Assembly (NCBI RefSeq): GCF_015500055.1
Contig: NZ_CP045492.1
Coordinates: 2,614,501-2,678,500, forward strand
DNA: 64,000 nt
From: Mesorhizobium sp. NBSH29
GTDB taxonomy: Bacteria > Pseudomonadota > Alphaproteobacteria > Rhizobiales > Rhizobiaceae
Direction of reading: 5' to 3'
Under the pieces are notes generated by a model that was given only the letters and a program-made list of their open reading frames with translations, did no database searches and was not told the origin of the DNA. The position numbers were made by a program, and so were the translations under genes. Shown here piece after piece: positions 44,704 to 52,998 of the stretch; the stretch's first letter is position 1, and the number at the start of each line of letters is the position of its first letter.

Positions 44704-45378
44704 TTAAACGTTTGATTGAACGTGTGCGACGCCTAGGGCCGTGGCGATTTTCGGCACGGCGTCGTCCCAGCCTGATGTCGCCGTCACACCATCGGGCAGC
44801 GCCGGCATCACCGCACGAAACCCGTCATGCAGCATCAAGTGAAAAAGATGCGCATCGGATACCGCCTCGCGGACGGAAACATGGTTGTGCGCAATGTCAT
44901 CCACGAAGGCGACGGGACGTGGCTTGAGCCCACGCAACGAACGGATTGCCGGGCCCTTCGGGTGCTCGGTGGTGAGCAGCGGGTAGGGGAATCCCAGCGT
45001 ATCAAGCAAGGTGCGGCGGGTGGCGCGGTGGCGATGTGGCATGGCCGTCAGCATGACGATTTCAATATCGTTCGCCAGTTCGGCCAAAGCCTGGGAAGCG
45101 CGCTCGCCTGGCGTCTGCCACTCGACCTGGAAGGCAAAGAAATCGGTCAGCAGCGTTGCGACACGTTCATCGTCCAGCGCCGCGCGTGATTTCGCGTCGA
45201 CGATATTGCCGCGTAGCTTGAAGCTCTGCGTCTGAAGCGCAAGATCCTGCGCTGCGAGAAAGCGAATGAATGGCCCGACAAATTCGAGCAGCACCTCGTC
45301 CACATCGACCACCAGAAGCGGTCGGGTGTCACGGGCAAGTTCGGCAATCTGCCTTGCAGTCTCGGGATCATCGCTCAT
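44704..45378 (-). CDS. HAD-superfamily hydrolase-like protein
   Basis: 224 aa. The N-terminal motif RPLLVVDVDEVLLEFVGP supplies the two aspartates of HAD motif I (DxD). IEIVMLTAMPHRHRATRRTLLDTLG resembles motif II (T in LTAMP), and RPVAFVDDIAHNHVSVREA resembles motif IV (DD). A phosphatase-type activity is plausible, but the substrate is unknown. It starts 9 bp after the DUF3572 stop (genes run leftwards) and precedes dinB; the pair with DUF3572 is likely co-transcribed. Confidence 0.8.
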   Translation of the reverse strand: MSDDPETARQIAELARDTRPLLVVDVDEVLLEFVGPFIRFLAAQDLALQTQSFKLRGNIVDAKSRAALDDERVATLLTDFFAFQVEWQTPGERASQALAELANDIEIVMLTAMPHRHRATRRTLLDTLGFPYPLLTTEHPKGPAIRSLRGLKPRPVAFVDDIAHNHVSVREAVSDAHLFHLMLHDGFRAVMPALPDGVTATSGWDDAVPKIATALGVAHVQSNV

Positions 45379-45387
45379 GGGAATTGC

Positions 45388-45687
45388 CTAAATTGAACTG
45401 TCGTGGAAATCATCGCCTTGCGGAAGGGCCCGTTGCGCGGCAAGGATGGCACGCGGCGGCGTGCCAGTCGCTTCGGCAAAGCGCAGTAATGTCGGCTCAT
45501 GCGCGGCGATGAATTGGAGAACTCCGGCGAGAAATCCCGGTTCCAGCGCTGCAGCGCGTATGGAGCTCACCTCGATGCCGGTCAGCGCAAGGAAGCGCGG
45601 CAGCAGTTCTGGGTCTGCCGCAATAAAACCCAATGCCGCGATGGCAACAGCCTCAGCATCGGATGGCGTGGTGGTGTCTTTAAGCAT
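45388..45687 (-). CDS. DUF3572 family protein
   Basis: A 99-aa alphaproteobacterial protein of unknown function. It is mostly helical: DAEAVAIAALGFIAADPELLPRFLALTGIEVSSIRAAALEPGFLAGVLQFIAAHEPTLLRFAEATGTPP, a pattern I associate with DUF3572. ATG 45687 has AGGA 8 nt upstream; a TTG at 45702 would have none. It is divergent from divK and first in a leftward unit with the HAD gene. The location beside divK-pleD is common in the order, but no functional link is known. Confidence 0.85.
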   Translation of the reverse strand: MLKDTTTPSDAEAVAIAALGFIAADPELLPRFLALTGIEVSSIRAAALEPGFLAGVLQFIAAHEPTLLRFAEATGTPPRAILAAQRALPQGDDFHDSSI

Positions 45688-45898
45688 AATGGTGTCCTGC
45701 AACGATAAATTCCACTTTCAGCGCGTTGTCATTGAAAGTCGACAGGTTACGCAACGCACTTAAGTAGATATGCTAAAAAAGCGAGATCGGTTTCCGTTTC
45801 GTCAATCATCTATCATTATCGTCCGCATCAAGATTCGTATGTCGGGATTGGTGTAGGCGGTTGTTGGACAGGCCGGACTGATGCCGAATGGGGAAGTG

Positions 45899-46270
45899 AT
45901 GCCTAAGAAAGTCATGATAGTCGAGGACAACGAGCTCAATATGAAGCTCTTTCGCGACCTTATCGAGGCCAGCGGCTACGAGACCGTGCGCACCCGCAAC
46001 GGGCTCGAGGCGCTTGATCTGGCACGTGAACATCGCCCCGATCTCATTCTCATGGACATTCAGTTGCCCGAGGTTTCGGGATTGGAAGTGACGAAATGGC
46101 TGAAACAGGACGATGATCTTCACGTCATCCCGGTCATTGCCGTCACTGCTTTTGCGATGAAGGGCGACGAGGAGCGCATTCGCCAGGGTGGGTGCGAGGC
46201 CTATATCTCCAAGCCCATCTCGGTCCCACGTTTCATCGAAACCATTAAATCATATCTAGGCGACGCCTGA
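45899..46270 (+). CDS. divK: Single-domain response regulator DivK
   Basis: Cell-cycle response regulator of the DivJ/PleC-DivK-CtrA circuit. 123 aa, only a receiver domain. The acidic pocket is VEDNE (residues 8-12), the phospho-acceptor is Asp53 in [10 protein letters not shown], and the switch Thr/Lys lie in [16 protein letters not shown] and [15 protein letters not shown]. These segments are close to identical with known DivK proteins. ATG 45899 follows GGGGAAGTG; a second in-frame ATG at 45881 gives a 6-residue longer form. It is followed 28 bp later by pleD, the usual operon. Confidence 0.97.
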   Translation: MPKKVMIVEDNELNMKLFRDLIEASGYETVRTRNGLEALDLAREHRPDLILMDIQLPEVSGLEVTKWLKQDDDLHVIPVIAVTAFAMKGDEERIRQGGCEAYISKPISVPRFIETIKSYLGDA

Positions 46271-46298
46271 TGGCCGCTTTTGGGGAGCTCTTCGTCTG

Positions 46299-47672
46299 AT
46301 GACCGCGCGTATTCTCGTTGTTGACGACATACCAGCCAACGTGAAGCTGCTCGAAGCCCGGCTTCTGGCCGAGTATTTCGAGGTACTCACCGCCAGCAAT
46401 GGTCCCGATGCCATCGAGACCTGCGAAAATGGCAAGGTCGACGTTATCTTGCTCGACGTAATGATGCCGGGCATGGACGGATTCGAGGTCTGCCGCCGCC
46501 TGAAAAGCGACCCGGCAACGGCCCATATTCCGGTCGTGATGGTCACCGCGCTCGACCAGGTCGCCGACCGTGTGCGTGGGCTAGAAGCCGGCGCCGATGA
46601 TTTTCTGACCAAACCGGTCAAGGATCTGCAACTGATGACAAGGGTCAAAAGCCTTGTGCGGCTGAAGATGCTGACTGACGAGCTACGTCTGCGCGCCTCG
46701 ACCACGCGCAATATCGGCATCGAGGAACTATTGAGCCGCAAGCATTTTGATGACGGCACGACGCCTAAAGTCTTGCTTATCGACGGGCGCGAATCATCCA
46801 TCGAGCGGATGCGCAAAATGCTGCGTCAGGTCGCCGAACTCGACGTGGTGACTGATCCACATGCCGGTTTCTTCCAGGCCGCCGAAACGCCCTATGACTG
46901 CATCATCGTGTCGACGGCATTTGACGATTTCGATCCCTTGCGCCTGTGTTCGCAATTGCGCTCGCTTGATCGTACCCGTTTCATCCCTATCATGCTGGTG
47001 GCTGATATCGGCGAAGATGACCGCATCGTTCGGGCGCTTGATCTCGGCGTCAATGATTTCCTCGTCCGACCGGTTGATCAGCACGAACTGACGGCCAGGC
47101 TGCGTACGCAGGTCAAGCGCAAGCGCTACAATGAGCAACTACGCGCGAGCGTTACCGAGACCATCGAAATGGCGGTCACCGACGGCCTGACCGGGCTGCA
47201 CAACCGCCGCTACCTCGACAGCCATCTGCAGACGCTGTTTGACCGCGCGGTAGCGCGCCGCCGCCCACTATCGGTGATGATCACCGATATCGACCGGTTC
47301 AAATCCGTCAACGATACGTTCGGCCATGATGGCGGCGACGATGTGCTGCGTGAATTTGCCCGTCGCTTGCGCAAGAATGTGCGGGGCATCGATCTTGCCT
47401 GCCGGTTCGGCGGCGAGGAGTTTGTCGTCGTGATGCCAGACACGGAGGCCCACGTTGCCGAAAAGGTGGCCGAGCGCATCCGCGCTGAGATTGCCAGCAC
47501 ACCTTTCGCTATCGGCCGCGACGGCCAGACGATTGAAGTGACGGTCAGCGTCGGCGTGTCTTCGCTGCTGCGCGGGCTGGACTCCGTCGAGGCGATGATG
47601 AAAAGAGCCGATGTAGCGCTTTATGAGGCCAAAACGGGTGGTCGCAACCGGGTGGTTGCCAAGGCGGCCTGA
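46299..47672 (+). CDS. pleD: Response regulator diguanylate cyclase PleD
   Basis: Makes c-di-GMP when phosphorylated; controls polar development in alphaproteobacteria. 457 aa. The first receiver domain has Asp53 in VILLDVMMPGMDG. A second receiver-like adaptor domain (about 157-275) lacks the acceptor: the strand reads CIIVSTAF. The GGDEF domain carries FGGEEF (370-375), and the inhibitory site RGID (362-365) five residues before it is intact. This is the standard PleD architecture. It is 28 bp after divK and the last gene of the unit. Confidence 0.97.
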   Translation: MTARILVVDDIPANVKLLEARLLAEYFEVLTASNGPDAIETCENGKVDVILLDVMMPGMDGFEVCRRLKSDPATAHIPVVMVTALDQVADRVRGLEAGADDFLTKPVKDLQLMTRVKSLVRLKMLTDELRLRASTTRNIGIEELLSRKHFDDGTTPKVLLIDGRESSIERMRKMLRQVAELDVVTDPHAGFFQAAETPYDCIIVSTAFDDFDPLRLCSQLRSLDRTRFIPIMLVADIGEDDRIVRALDLGVNDFLVRPVDQHELTARLRTQVKRKRYNEQLRASVTETIEMAVTDGLTGLHNRRYLDSHLQTLFDRAVARRRPLSVMITDIDRFKSVNDTFGHDGGDDVLREFARRLRKNVRGIDLACRFGGEEFVVVMPDTEAHVAEKVAERIRAEIASTPFAIGRDGQTIEVTVSVGVSSLLRGLDSVEAMMKRADVALYEAKTGGRNRVVAKAA

Positions 47673-47959
47673 ACGGGGGCTGGCAAGGGCTTGGCGCCGA
47701 TCCGGCGCACAAAATTTAACCTTGTTCAGACGTTTCGATCCGGTTGGTTAAGAAACCATTGATTTTCAGGTGACGTTACGCGACTGTCGGCTCGAAAGAG
47801 GCGACCGTGAGCGTGGAGCTTATGAGCGTTTCAGGAATACCCCATGATCTCAGGTCCGCCGCATCTCCTGGGTCCGTGGGGTCGGCCGGCCGGCGCTGGC
47901 AAATAGTGGCCTCCTCGTACCGCTGCCAACCGCCGACCGGCCCCCAATTTTCCGCAACG
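47673..47959. other. Unexplained 287-bp spacer ending in a strong terminator
   Basis: No convincing gene is seen between pleD and the hairpin at 47960. It has an AT-richer part (47710-47780) with TTAACC and GGTTAA, then a GC-rich part with GGCCGGCCGG and GGCCTCCTCG. A reading frame from 47807 runs antisense through rpmG and is not gene-like. A small RNA ending at the terminator is possible. Confidence 0.4.
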
Positions 47960-47989
47960 AAAAACGCCGCCCCGGAGGGCGGCGTTTTT
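47960..47989. terminator. Bidirectional Rho-independent terminator between pleD side and rpmG
   Basis: AAAAACGCCGCCC and GGGCGGCGTTTTT are exact reverse complements around the loop CGGA, giving a 13-bp stem with T-runs for both strands. It lies 24 bp past the rpmG stop codon and ends the leftward transcript; it can also end rightward transcripts from pleD or from the spacer. Confidence 0.93.
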
Positions 47990-48013
47990 CGTATTCATGC
48001 CTGCGACCAGATC

Positions 48014-48181
48014 TTACTTGATCTTGGTTTCCTTGAACTCGACATGCTTGCGCACGACCGGGTCGTATTTGCGGAAGCTGAACTTGTCGGTCTTGGTGCG
48101 GCTGTTCTTGCTGGTGACATAGAAGAAGCCGGTGTCAGCCGTCGACAGAAGCTTGATCTTGATGTTTGCGGCTTTGGCCAT
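48014..48181 (-). CDS. rpmG: 50S ribosomal protein L33
   Basis: A 55-aa large-subunit ribosomal protein, read from the sequence directly. It begins [20 protein letters not shown] and continues with [20 protein letters not shown] and [15 protein letters not shown], the standard L33 pattern. There are no zinc-binding CxxC pairs, so this is the cysteine-less (zinc-independent) form. It ends just before the bidirectional terminator at 47960-47989 and lies 105 bp downstream of the MFS gene on the same strand, far enough for its own promoter. Confidence 0.97.
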   Translation of the reverse strand: MAKAANIKIKLLSTADTGFFYVTSKNSRTKTDKFSFRKYDPVVRKHVEFKETKIK

Positions 48182-48286
48182 GGTTCTCGTCCGTATGTTC
48201 GATTATTCTGGAGCCGCTGGTCCACAGGACGTGACGTCCCGGAGCGCGGAAACTTGGCGCGACACATAAAGGTCGCACCGCAATTG

Positions 48287-49477
48287 TCAAGGCGTTGTGC
48301 GCCGCGCCATCATACGACTTCCCACCAGAACAAGATATCCGACGAAGAACAGTGCCAGCGCATAGCCGAATCCCGGCGGACCGAAAACATCCATGCCGAT
48401 GCCAATGGCCTGCGGCCCTACAAGCATCCCGAAACCATAGCAGAAGACGAATGCCGCATTGGCTGAGGCGAGGTCACGCCCTGTGAGGCGTGAGCCGAGA
48501 TGGGCCAGGCCGATTGTATAAAGGCCAGCCACCACGCCGCCCCAGATGAAAAGCATTCCTGCGGTGAGATGCCAGTTGTTGCCCAGCGCGGGCAGCACCA
48601 TCATCCCTGCGAGCCCGACCGCCGCGCAGATGGCGAGAAGAATACGGCGATCGCGGATGCGGTCGCTGATCAACCCGAGCGGGATCTGCATGAGTACGTT
48701 GCCCAACCCGATCATAGTGAGCAGCTGTGCAGCTTCAGCCTCGGTGTAGCCGATCCGATTGCCATAGATCGGAAATAGCGCAAAACCGCCGGTTTCTACC
48801 GCTCCAAACACCAGCACCGCCGCAGTCGCAGTCGGAACAAGCCAGATGTAGCGTAGAAAGCTGGTTACTTCGCCCTTTTGAGCATGAATCTCGGGGCTCT
48901 CTTTGTAGGCTGCAAGAACCGGTAGTGCCGCCAGCAGGATAAAAACAAATGTGATGCCGAACGGCCGAAACCCGCTGCTGCCAATCTGCGAAAAAAGCCA
49001 CGGTCCAAATGCGAATCCTAACGAGAGAACGGTGGCATAGATGCCCAGCACAAAACCCCGCCGATGCGGCGGCGCCGAGGTGCTGATCCAGAATTCGGAA
49101 AGAATGAAAAGCACGGTGAGCGCTATGTGCAGCACGATCCGCAGGGGAAACCACATCCAGAAATGCGGAACGAAATAGAAGCCGACGAACGCAAATGCGC
49201 CCAGCACAATCATCGCCAGCATGGTCCACACCACGCCAAAGCGCGCGGCGAGCGGCGTTGCCATCGGCGCAGCTGCAATCGAGGCAAGGCCCGCGACTGC
49301 CGTGTTGAGGCCAATCATTGATGCGGAAAACCCGCGTGATTCGAGGATGATGCTGAGAAGCGGAACGCCGAGCCCGATTGCGATACCCACAACACTGATC
49401 GACGCGATAGCCGCCGATATCGACAGCCAACGCATCTCGTCGGGTGCTTTGCCGTCGGGAGAAAAGCTTCCATTCAT
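48287..49477 (-). CDS. Major facilitator superfamily transporter
   Basis: A 396-aa inner-membrane protein with about 12 hydrophobic helices. After helix 2 there is an MFS-type loop (MATPLAARFGVVWT), and a second half begins after a charged loop (KESPEIHAQKGEVTSF), with LISDRIRDRRILLAICAAVGLAG as the repeated motif A (G-x-x-SDRxxRR). It resembles YcaD-like sugar/drug-type transporters, but the substrate is unknown. It starts 8 bp after the Nudix gene, likely the last member of topA-rnr-DUF983-Nudix-MFS. Confidence 0.88.
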   Translation of the reverse strand: MNGSFSPDGKAPDEMRWLSISAAIASISVVGIAIGLGVPLLSIILESRGFSASMIGLNTAVAGLASIAAAPMATPLAARFGVVWTMLAMIVLGAFAFVGFYFVPHFWMWFPLRIVLHIALTVLFILSEFWISTSAPPHRRGFVLGIYATVLSLGFAFGPWLFSQIGSSGFRPFGITFVFILLAALPVLAAYKESPEIHAQKGEVTSFLRYIWLVPTATAAVLVFGAVETGGFALFPIYGNRIGYTEAEAAQLLTMIGLGNVLMQIPLGLISDRIRDRRILLAICAAVGLAGMMVLPALGNNWHLTAGMLFIWGGVVAGLYTIGLAHLGSRLTGRDLASANAAFVFCYGFGMLVGPQAIGIGMDVFGPPGFGYALALFFVGYLVLVGSRMMARRTTP

Positions 49478-49485
49478 GGCGGGAC

Positions 49486-50229
49486 CTAGAGGATGTCGCG
49501 GACGATTCGATTGCGGACCATGTGATAGAACGGCACGTCTCCGCCAGGCCGTAGCAGCGGATCGTGCTCAAGCCGCTTTTCGATATCGGCAAGCACCGTC
49601 TGTGTCACGCGGGGGATATCCATTTTCCGCGCTTTGTCGATAGGCAGCCAAACCAGTTCCTCAAGTTCCTCGGTCGGGCCACCATCTGGCAGCGCCACGG
49701 CCACGTCGCTGCGCCAGGCTGCAAAGAACCATGTGTCGAAGCGGCGCACCCGGCGCGGCGGCGTGATCGCGCGTGCCACCAGTCGCAGCGTCTCCAGCGA
49801 AGGGTGTACGCGATGTTCAGCAAACCCTTGCCAGTCAGCCATATCTGTTTGAAAGGGCTGGGAGTGGCCGATCAGCAGCCCGGCTTCCTCATAAGTTTCT
49901 CGCAGCGCCGAAAGTGCTATCGCACGAACGCGCCGGTCTGAAATTTTCTTTCCGCGGCTGGCAAGTTTGGCCGCTTCATCGGGGTGGAGCGGCTGCATCA
50001 CAGGGATGCGACCGTCATCAGGATCGGTTCTGCCACCCGGGAACACAAACTTTCCAGGCATGAAAGCGTGGCGTTTATGCCTGCGTCCCATCAGGACGTG
50101 GAAGCCGCTGCCGACACGGTCGAGCAGAATGAGGGTGGCTGCGTCGCGCGGGCGGAGTTGTTTTCCGACAAATGCGAAATCGCGCGATTCGTCGCGATCG
50201 ATCTCAGCCCGCGTCATCCCCTCCATCAT
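49486..50229 (-). CDS. Nudix hydrolase with interrupted Nudix box (NUDT19/NUDT7-like)
   Basis: 247 aa. The N-terminal part RPRDAATLILLDRVGSGFHVLMGRRHKRHAFMPGKFVFPGGRTDPDDG opens the Nudix fold, but the usual GX5EX7REUXEEXGU is split: about 40 residues lie between GGRTDPDDG and ALRETYEEAGLLIG. The same kind of insertion is known in NUDT19-type CoA diphosphatases, so a CoA- or nucleotide-diphosphate substrate is a fair guess. The REUXEE metal site is intact. ATG 50229 starts 4 bp after the DUF983 stop; a frame extension to 50274 overlaps that gene. Confidence 0.87.
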   Translation of the reverse strand: MMEGMTRAEIDRDESRDFAFVGKQLRPRDAATLILLDRVGSGFHVLMGRRHKRHAFMPGKFVFPGGRTDPDDGRIPVMQPLHPDEAAKLASRGKKISDRRVRAIALSALRETYEEAGLLIGHSQPFQTDMADWQGFAEHRVHPSLETLRLVARAITPPRRVRRFDTWFFAAWRSDVAVALPDGGPTEELEELVWLPIDKARKMDIPRVTQTVLADIEKRLEHDPLLRPGGDVPFYHMVRNRIVRDIL

Positions 50230-50233
50230 GACA

Positions 50234-50659
50234 TCAGATGTCCTTGACCAGTTCTTCTTCGCCACCAAAACCATGCATGTATCCGGCCCATTGCAGGCCG
50301 ATCACAGCACCTTTGATGGGCCGCAGCAACGCCAGTGCCGAGCCGATTGTCAGGGGGATCCACACGAAAAAATGCTGCCACATCGACCAGGTGCTAGTGG
50401 CTTCGACAGCCATGAAAGCGCCGACCACGATGTGACCTACAATGACCACCACGAGGTAGGCCGGCAAATCGTCGGACCTGTGATGATGCAGATCTTCGCC
50501 ACAACTGGCGCAACGATCAACGGGTTTGATGAATGAGGAAAACAGTTTGCCTTCGCCGCAATGCGGACAGCGGCCTGCAAATCCGCGCATCATTGCGTTG
50601 AGAAGTGAGCGCACTGGGCGCATCGGAGATTTCGTGTCGCCAAAAACCTGTTGTTCCAT
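50234..50659 (-). CDS. DUF983 zinc-finger membrane protein
   Basis: 141 aa. A zinc-ribbon-like head GRCPHCGEGKLFSSFIKPVDRCASCGEDL (two CxxC pairs) precedes two hydrophobic helices (AYLVVVIVGHIVVGAFMAV and FFVWIPLTIGSALALLRPIKGAVIGL). This matches DUF983, a family of small inner-membrane proteins of unknown function, some found near respiratory genes but here in the topA-rnr unit. ATG 50659 overlaps the rnr stop as TGATG, so it is translationally coupled to rnr. Confidence 0.92.
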   Translation of the reverse strand: MEQQVFGDTKSPMRPVRSLLNAMMRGFAGRCPHCGEGKLFSSFIKPVDRCASCGEDLHHHRSDDLPAYLVVVIVGHIVVGAFMAVEATSTWSMWQHFFVWIPLTIGSALALLRPIKGAVIGLQWAGYMHGFGGEEELVKDI

Positions 50660-52992
50660 CACCGTCTCTTGCTTCCCCGCTTCGGTTGCGAAGCGCGCGC
50701 TCTGGTCCGTGGGCCCTTTTTTGCCTTGTGAAACGACCGTTTCGAACCGGGCAGGGGCTTTGGATCCGTCAGCATTTCAAACCGCATCGCACCTGCCAGC
50801 GGCGCGACTTCGATGAGACGGACCTCAACCCGGTCCGCAAGCTGAAAGCCTGCCCCGGTCCGCTCGCCCACAAGCGCGCGCGCCGTCTCGTCAAATATAT
50901 AGTAATCTCCGTCGAGCGATGACACTGGTATGAAGCCATCTGCGCCATACTGCGGCAATTGGACAAACAGTCCCGATTTGGTCACACCCGACACACGCGC
51001 ATCGAAGCTTTCATCAACGCGTTCAGCGAGATAGGCGGCAATCAACCGGTCGACCGTGTCCCGTTCGGCAGCCATGGCGCGGCGTTCGGACGCAGAGATG
51101 AGGACGGAAATATCCTCCAGCCGGCCTTCTTCGTCGGCGGATAGCCCGTCCGCGCCGAGTCCGAGCGCTGATATCAACGCGCGATGCACGATCAGATCGG
51201 CGTAGCGACGAATGGGCGAGGTGAAGTGCGCATAACGCAGCAGATTGAGCCCGAAATGCCCGATGTTGTCCGGCGTATATTGCGCCTGGCTCTGCGAGCG
51301 CAGCACCACTTCGTTGACCAGCGCCTCATTGTCGGCACCGCGCACCCGCTCCAGGATCGAATTAAACTGCGATGGGCGCAGTTGCGCCCCCCGCGCCAGC
51401 GAAAGCCCGAGGGTCGCCAAAAACTCCCGTAACGATTCCTGCTTGGCCATGGAAGGCCCGTCATGCGCGCGGTAGATCAGCTTTTGCCGTTTGGCCTCCA
51501 GCGTTTCGGCAGCCGCGACATTAGCCTGGATCATAAATTCTTCGATCAGCTTATGCGCATCGAGCCGCTCGGGCACGACCACTCGGTCGACAGTGCCATC
51601 TGACTTGAGCAAAATCTTGCGCTCAGGCAGGTCCAGCTCCAGCGGCTCGCGCTTGTCTCGCCCGCGCTTCAGAATGGCATAGGCGTCCCAGAGCGGCTTC
51701 AGGATCGGCGCCAGAATTGGACCGGTCGCATCGTCAGGATTGCCGTCAATGGCCGCCTGTGCCTGCGGATAGGACAGCCGCGCCGCCGACCGCATCATGA
51801 TGCGGTGAAAGGTGTGGCGGATCTTTCTACCATCCGACGCATACGTCATCCGCACGGCAAGGGCAGGGCGCTCCACCTTTTCCTTGAGCGAGCACAGATC
51901 ATTGGAGATTCGCTCCGGCAGCATCGGCACCACGCGGTCGGGAAAATAGACCGAATTGCCGCGCTTCAGCGCTTCCCGGTCAAGCGCTGATCCTGCCCGC
52001 ACATAAGCGGCGACGTCGGCAATGGCCACGGTGACGATCACGCCATCAGGGTTTTTCGGGTCCTGATCGGGCTCGGCGAAGACAGCGTCATCGTGATCCT
52101 TGGCATCAGCCGGGTCGATGGTGACCAGCAGAACCTTGCGCCAGTCCTCGCGCCCGGACATCGATGCAGGGCGCGCAGCCTCTGCTTCCTCGATCGCCGC
52201 TTCGGGCATGATATGTGGAATGTCATGCGCGTGGATCGCGATCATGGAGACAGCTTTTTCGCTGGTCAGCGAACCGATGACAGTCAGCACCTTGCCCTTG
52301 GCAAGTCCATAACGCCCACTCGTCTTTGCCGGCGCAACCTCCACCAGGTCGCCAGGTTCGGCACCATTCACAAAGTCATTGTCGATGACCAGTTCCGGTT
52401 GGCGTCGCTCGACCGGTTCAAGTCGAAACGTGCCGTCGCGGGCAACCCGCAAAACGCCGAGCACAGCTTCCTGGCGCTTGTCGAAAACTTTTATGACGCG
52501 GCCCGTATAGGCAGGCCCGCCGCCGGGCTCCTTGTTACGAAACAACTTGGCCATCACGCGGTCGCCAATGCCGGGAGCGCGGCCCTTGGACGTCCTTGAT
52601 AGTTTGATTGCCACGATCACGGTCGGGTCGGCGTTGTCCTCGCCGCCAGCGACAGGCCTGGCCAAAAGCCCCCCATCCTTGTCGCGTGAAAAAATTTCAA
52701 GCGGCGTCACCGGAGGAAGTGTGCCCGGGCGCTGGAGACGCCGGCCGGTCTTCTGCACCGCGCCGTCCTCTTCGAGGTCGCGCAGCATGTCCTTCAGCCA
52801 GATGCGATCATCGCCCTTGAGCGAAAAGGCGCGTGCGATGTCGCGCTTCCCTGCCAGATCCGGGTTTTCGGCGATAAAGGTCAAAATGTCGTCGCGTGAT
52901 GGTCGGTAGGAACCAACTAACTGGGCGTCGTCATGCGCCTCACCGGACGGGTTGCCACCTTTGGTGTTGCGTCCGGAAATGCGCCTTGCCAA
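50659..52992 (-). CDS. rnr: Ribonuclease R
   Basis: 3'-5' processive exoribonuclease of the RNase II/R family; degrades structured RNA and rRNA fragments. 777 aa. Order: N-terminal helix-turn-helix-like region (RPSRDDILTFIAENPDLAGKRDIARAFSLKG), cold-shock domains, RNB catalytic domain with VTIDPADAKDHDDAVFAEPD (Mg aspartates), and the S1 domain (FDARVSGVTKSGLFVQLPQYGADGFIPVSSL), ending in a basic tail (PKRGSKRR). The start is TTG 52992, 6 bp after the topA stop; no nearby ATG fits better. It overlaps DUF983 by the TGATG junction. Confidence 0.96.
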   Translation of the reverse strand: MARRISGRNTKGGNPSGEAHDDAQLVGSYRPSRDDILTFIAENPDLAGKRDIARAFSLKGDDRIWLKDMLRDLEEDGAVQKTGRRLQRPGTLPPVTPLEIFSRDKDGGLLARPVAGGEDNADPTVIVAIKLSRTSKGRAPGIGDRVMAKLFRNKEPGGGPAYTGRVIKVFDKRQEAVLGVLRVARDGTFRLEPVERRQPELVIDNDFVNGAEPGDLVEVAPAKTSGRYGLAKGKVLTVIGSLTSEKAVSMIAIHAHDIPHIMPEAAIEEAEAARPASMSGREDWRKVLLVTIDPADAKDHDDAVFAEPDQDPKNPDGVIVTVAIADVAAYVRAGSALDREALKRGNSVYFPDRVVPMLPERISNDLCSLKEKVERPALAVRMTYASDGRKIRHTFHRIMMRSAARLSYPQAQAAIDGNPDDATGPILAPILKPLWDAYAILKRGRDKREPLELDLPERKILLKSDGTVDRVVVPERLDAHKLIEEFMIQANVAAAETLEAKRQKLIYRAHDGPSMAKQESLREFLATLGLSLARGAQLRPSQFNSILERVRGADNEALVNEVVLRSQSQAQYTPDNIGHFGLNLLRYAHFTSPIRRYADLIVHRALISALGLGADGLSADEEGRLEDISVLISASERRAMAAERDTVDRLIAAYLAERVDESFDARVSGVTKSGLFVQLPQYGADGFIPVSSLDGDYYIFDETARALVGERTGAGFQLADRVEVRLIEVAPLAGAMRFEMLTDPKPLPGSKRSFHKAKKGPRTRARASQPKRGSKRR

Positions 52993-52998
52993 GATTGA

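Noticed and set aside
47995-48267. Minus-strand 90-aa frame overlapping rpmG
   Set aside because: Out-of-frame shadow; the correct frame gives a 55-aa L33 protein.
47807-48466. Plus-strand frame across the spacer and rpmG
   Set aside because: Runs through a terminator and antisense to rpmG; no recognisable sequence.
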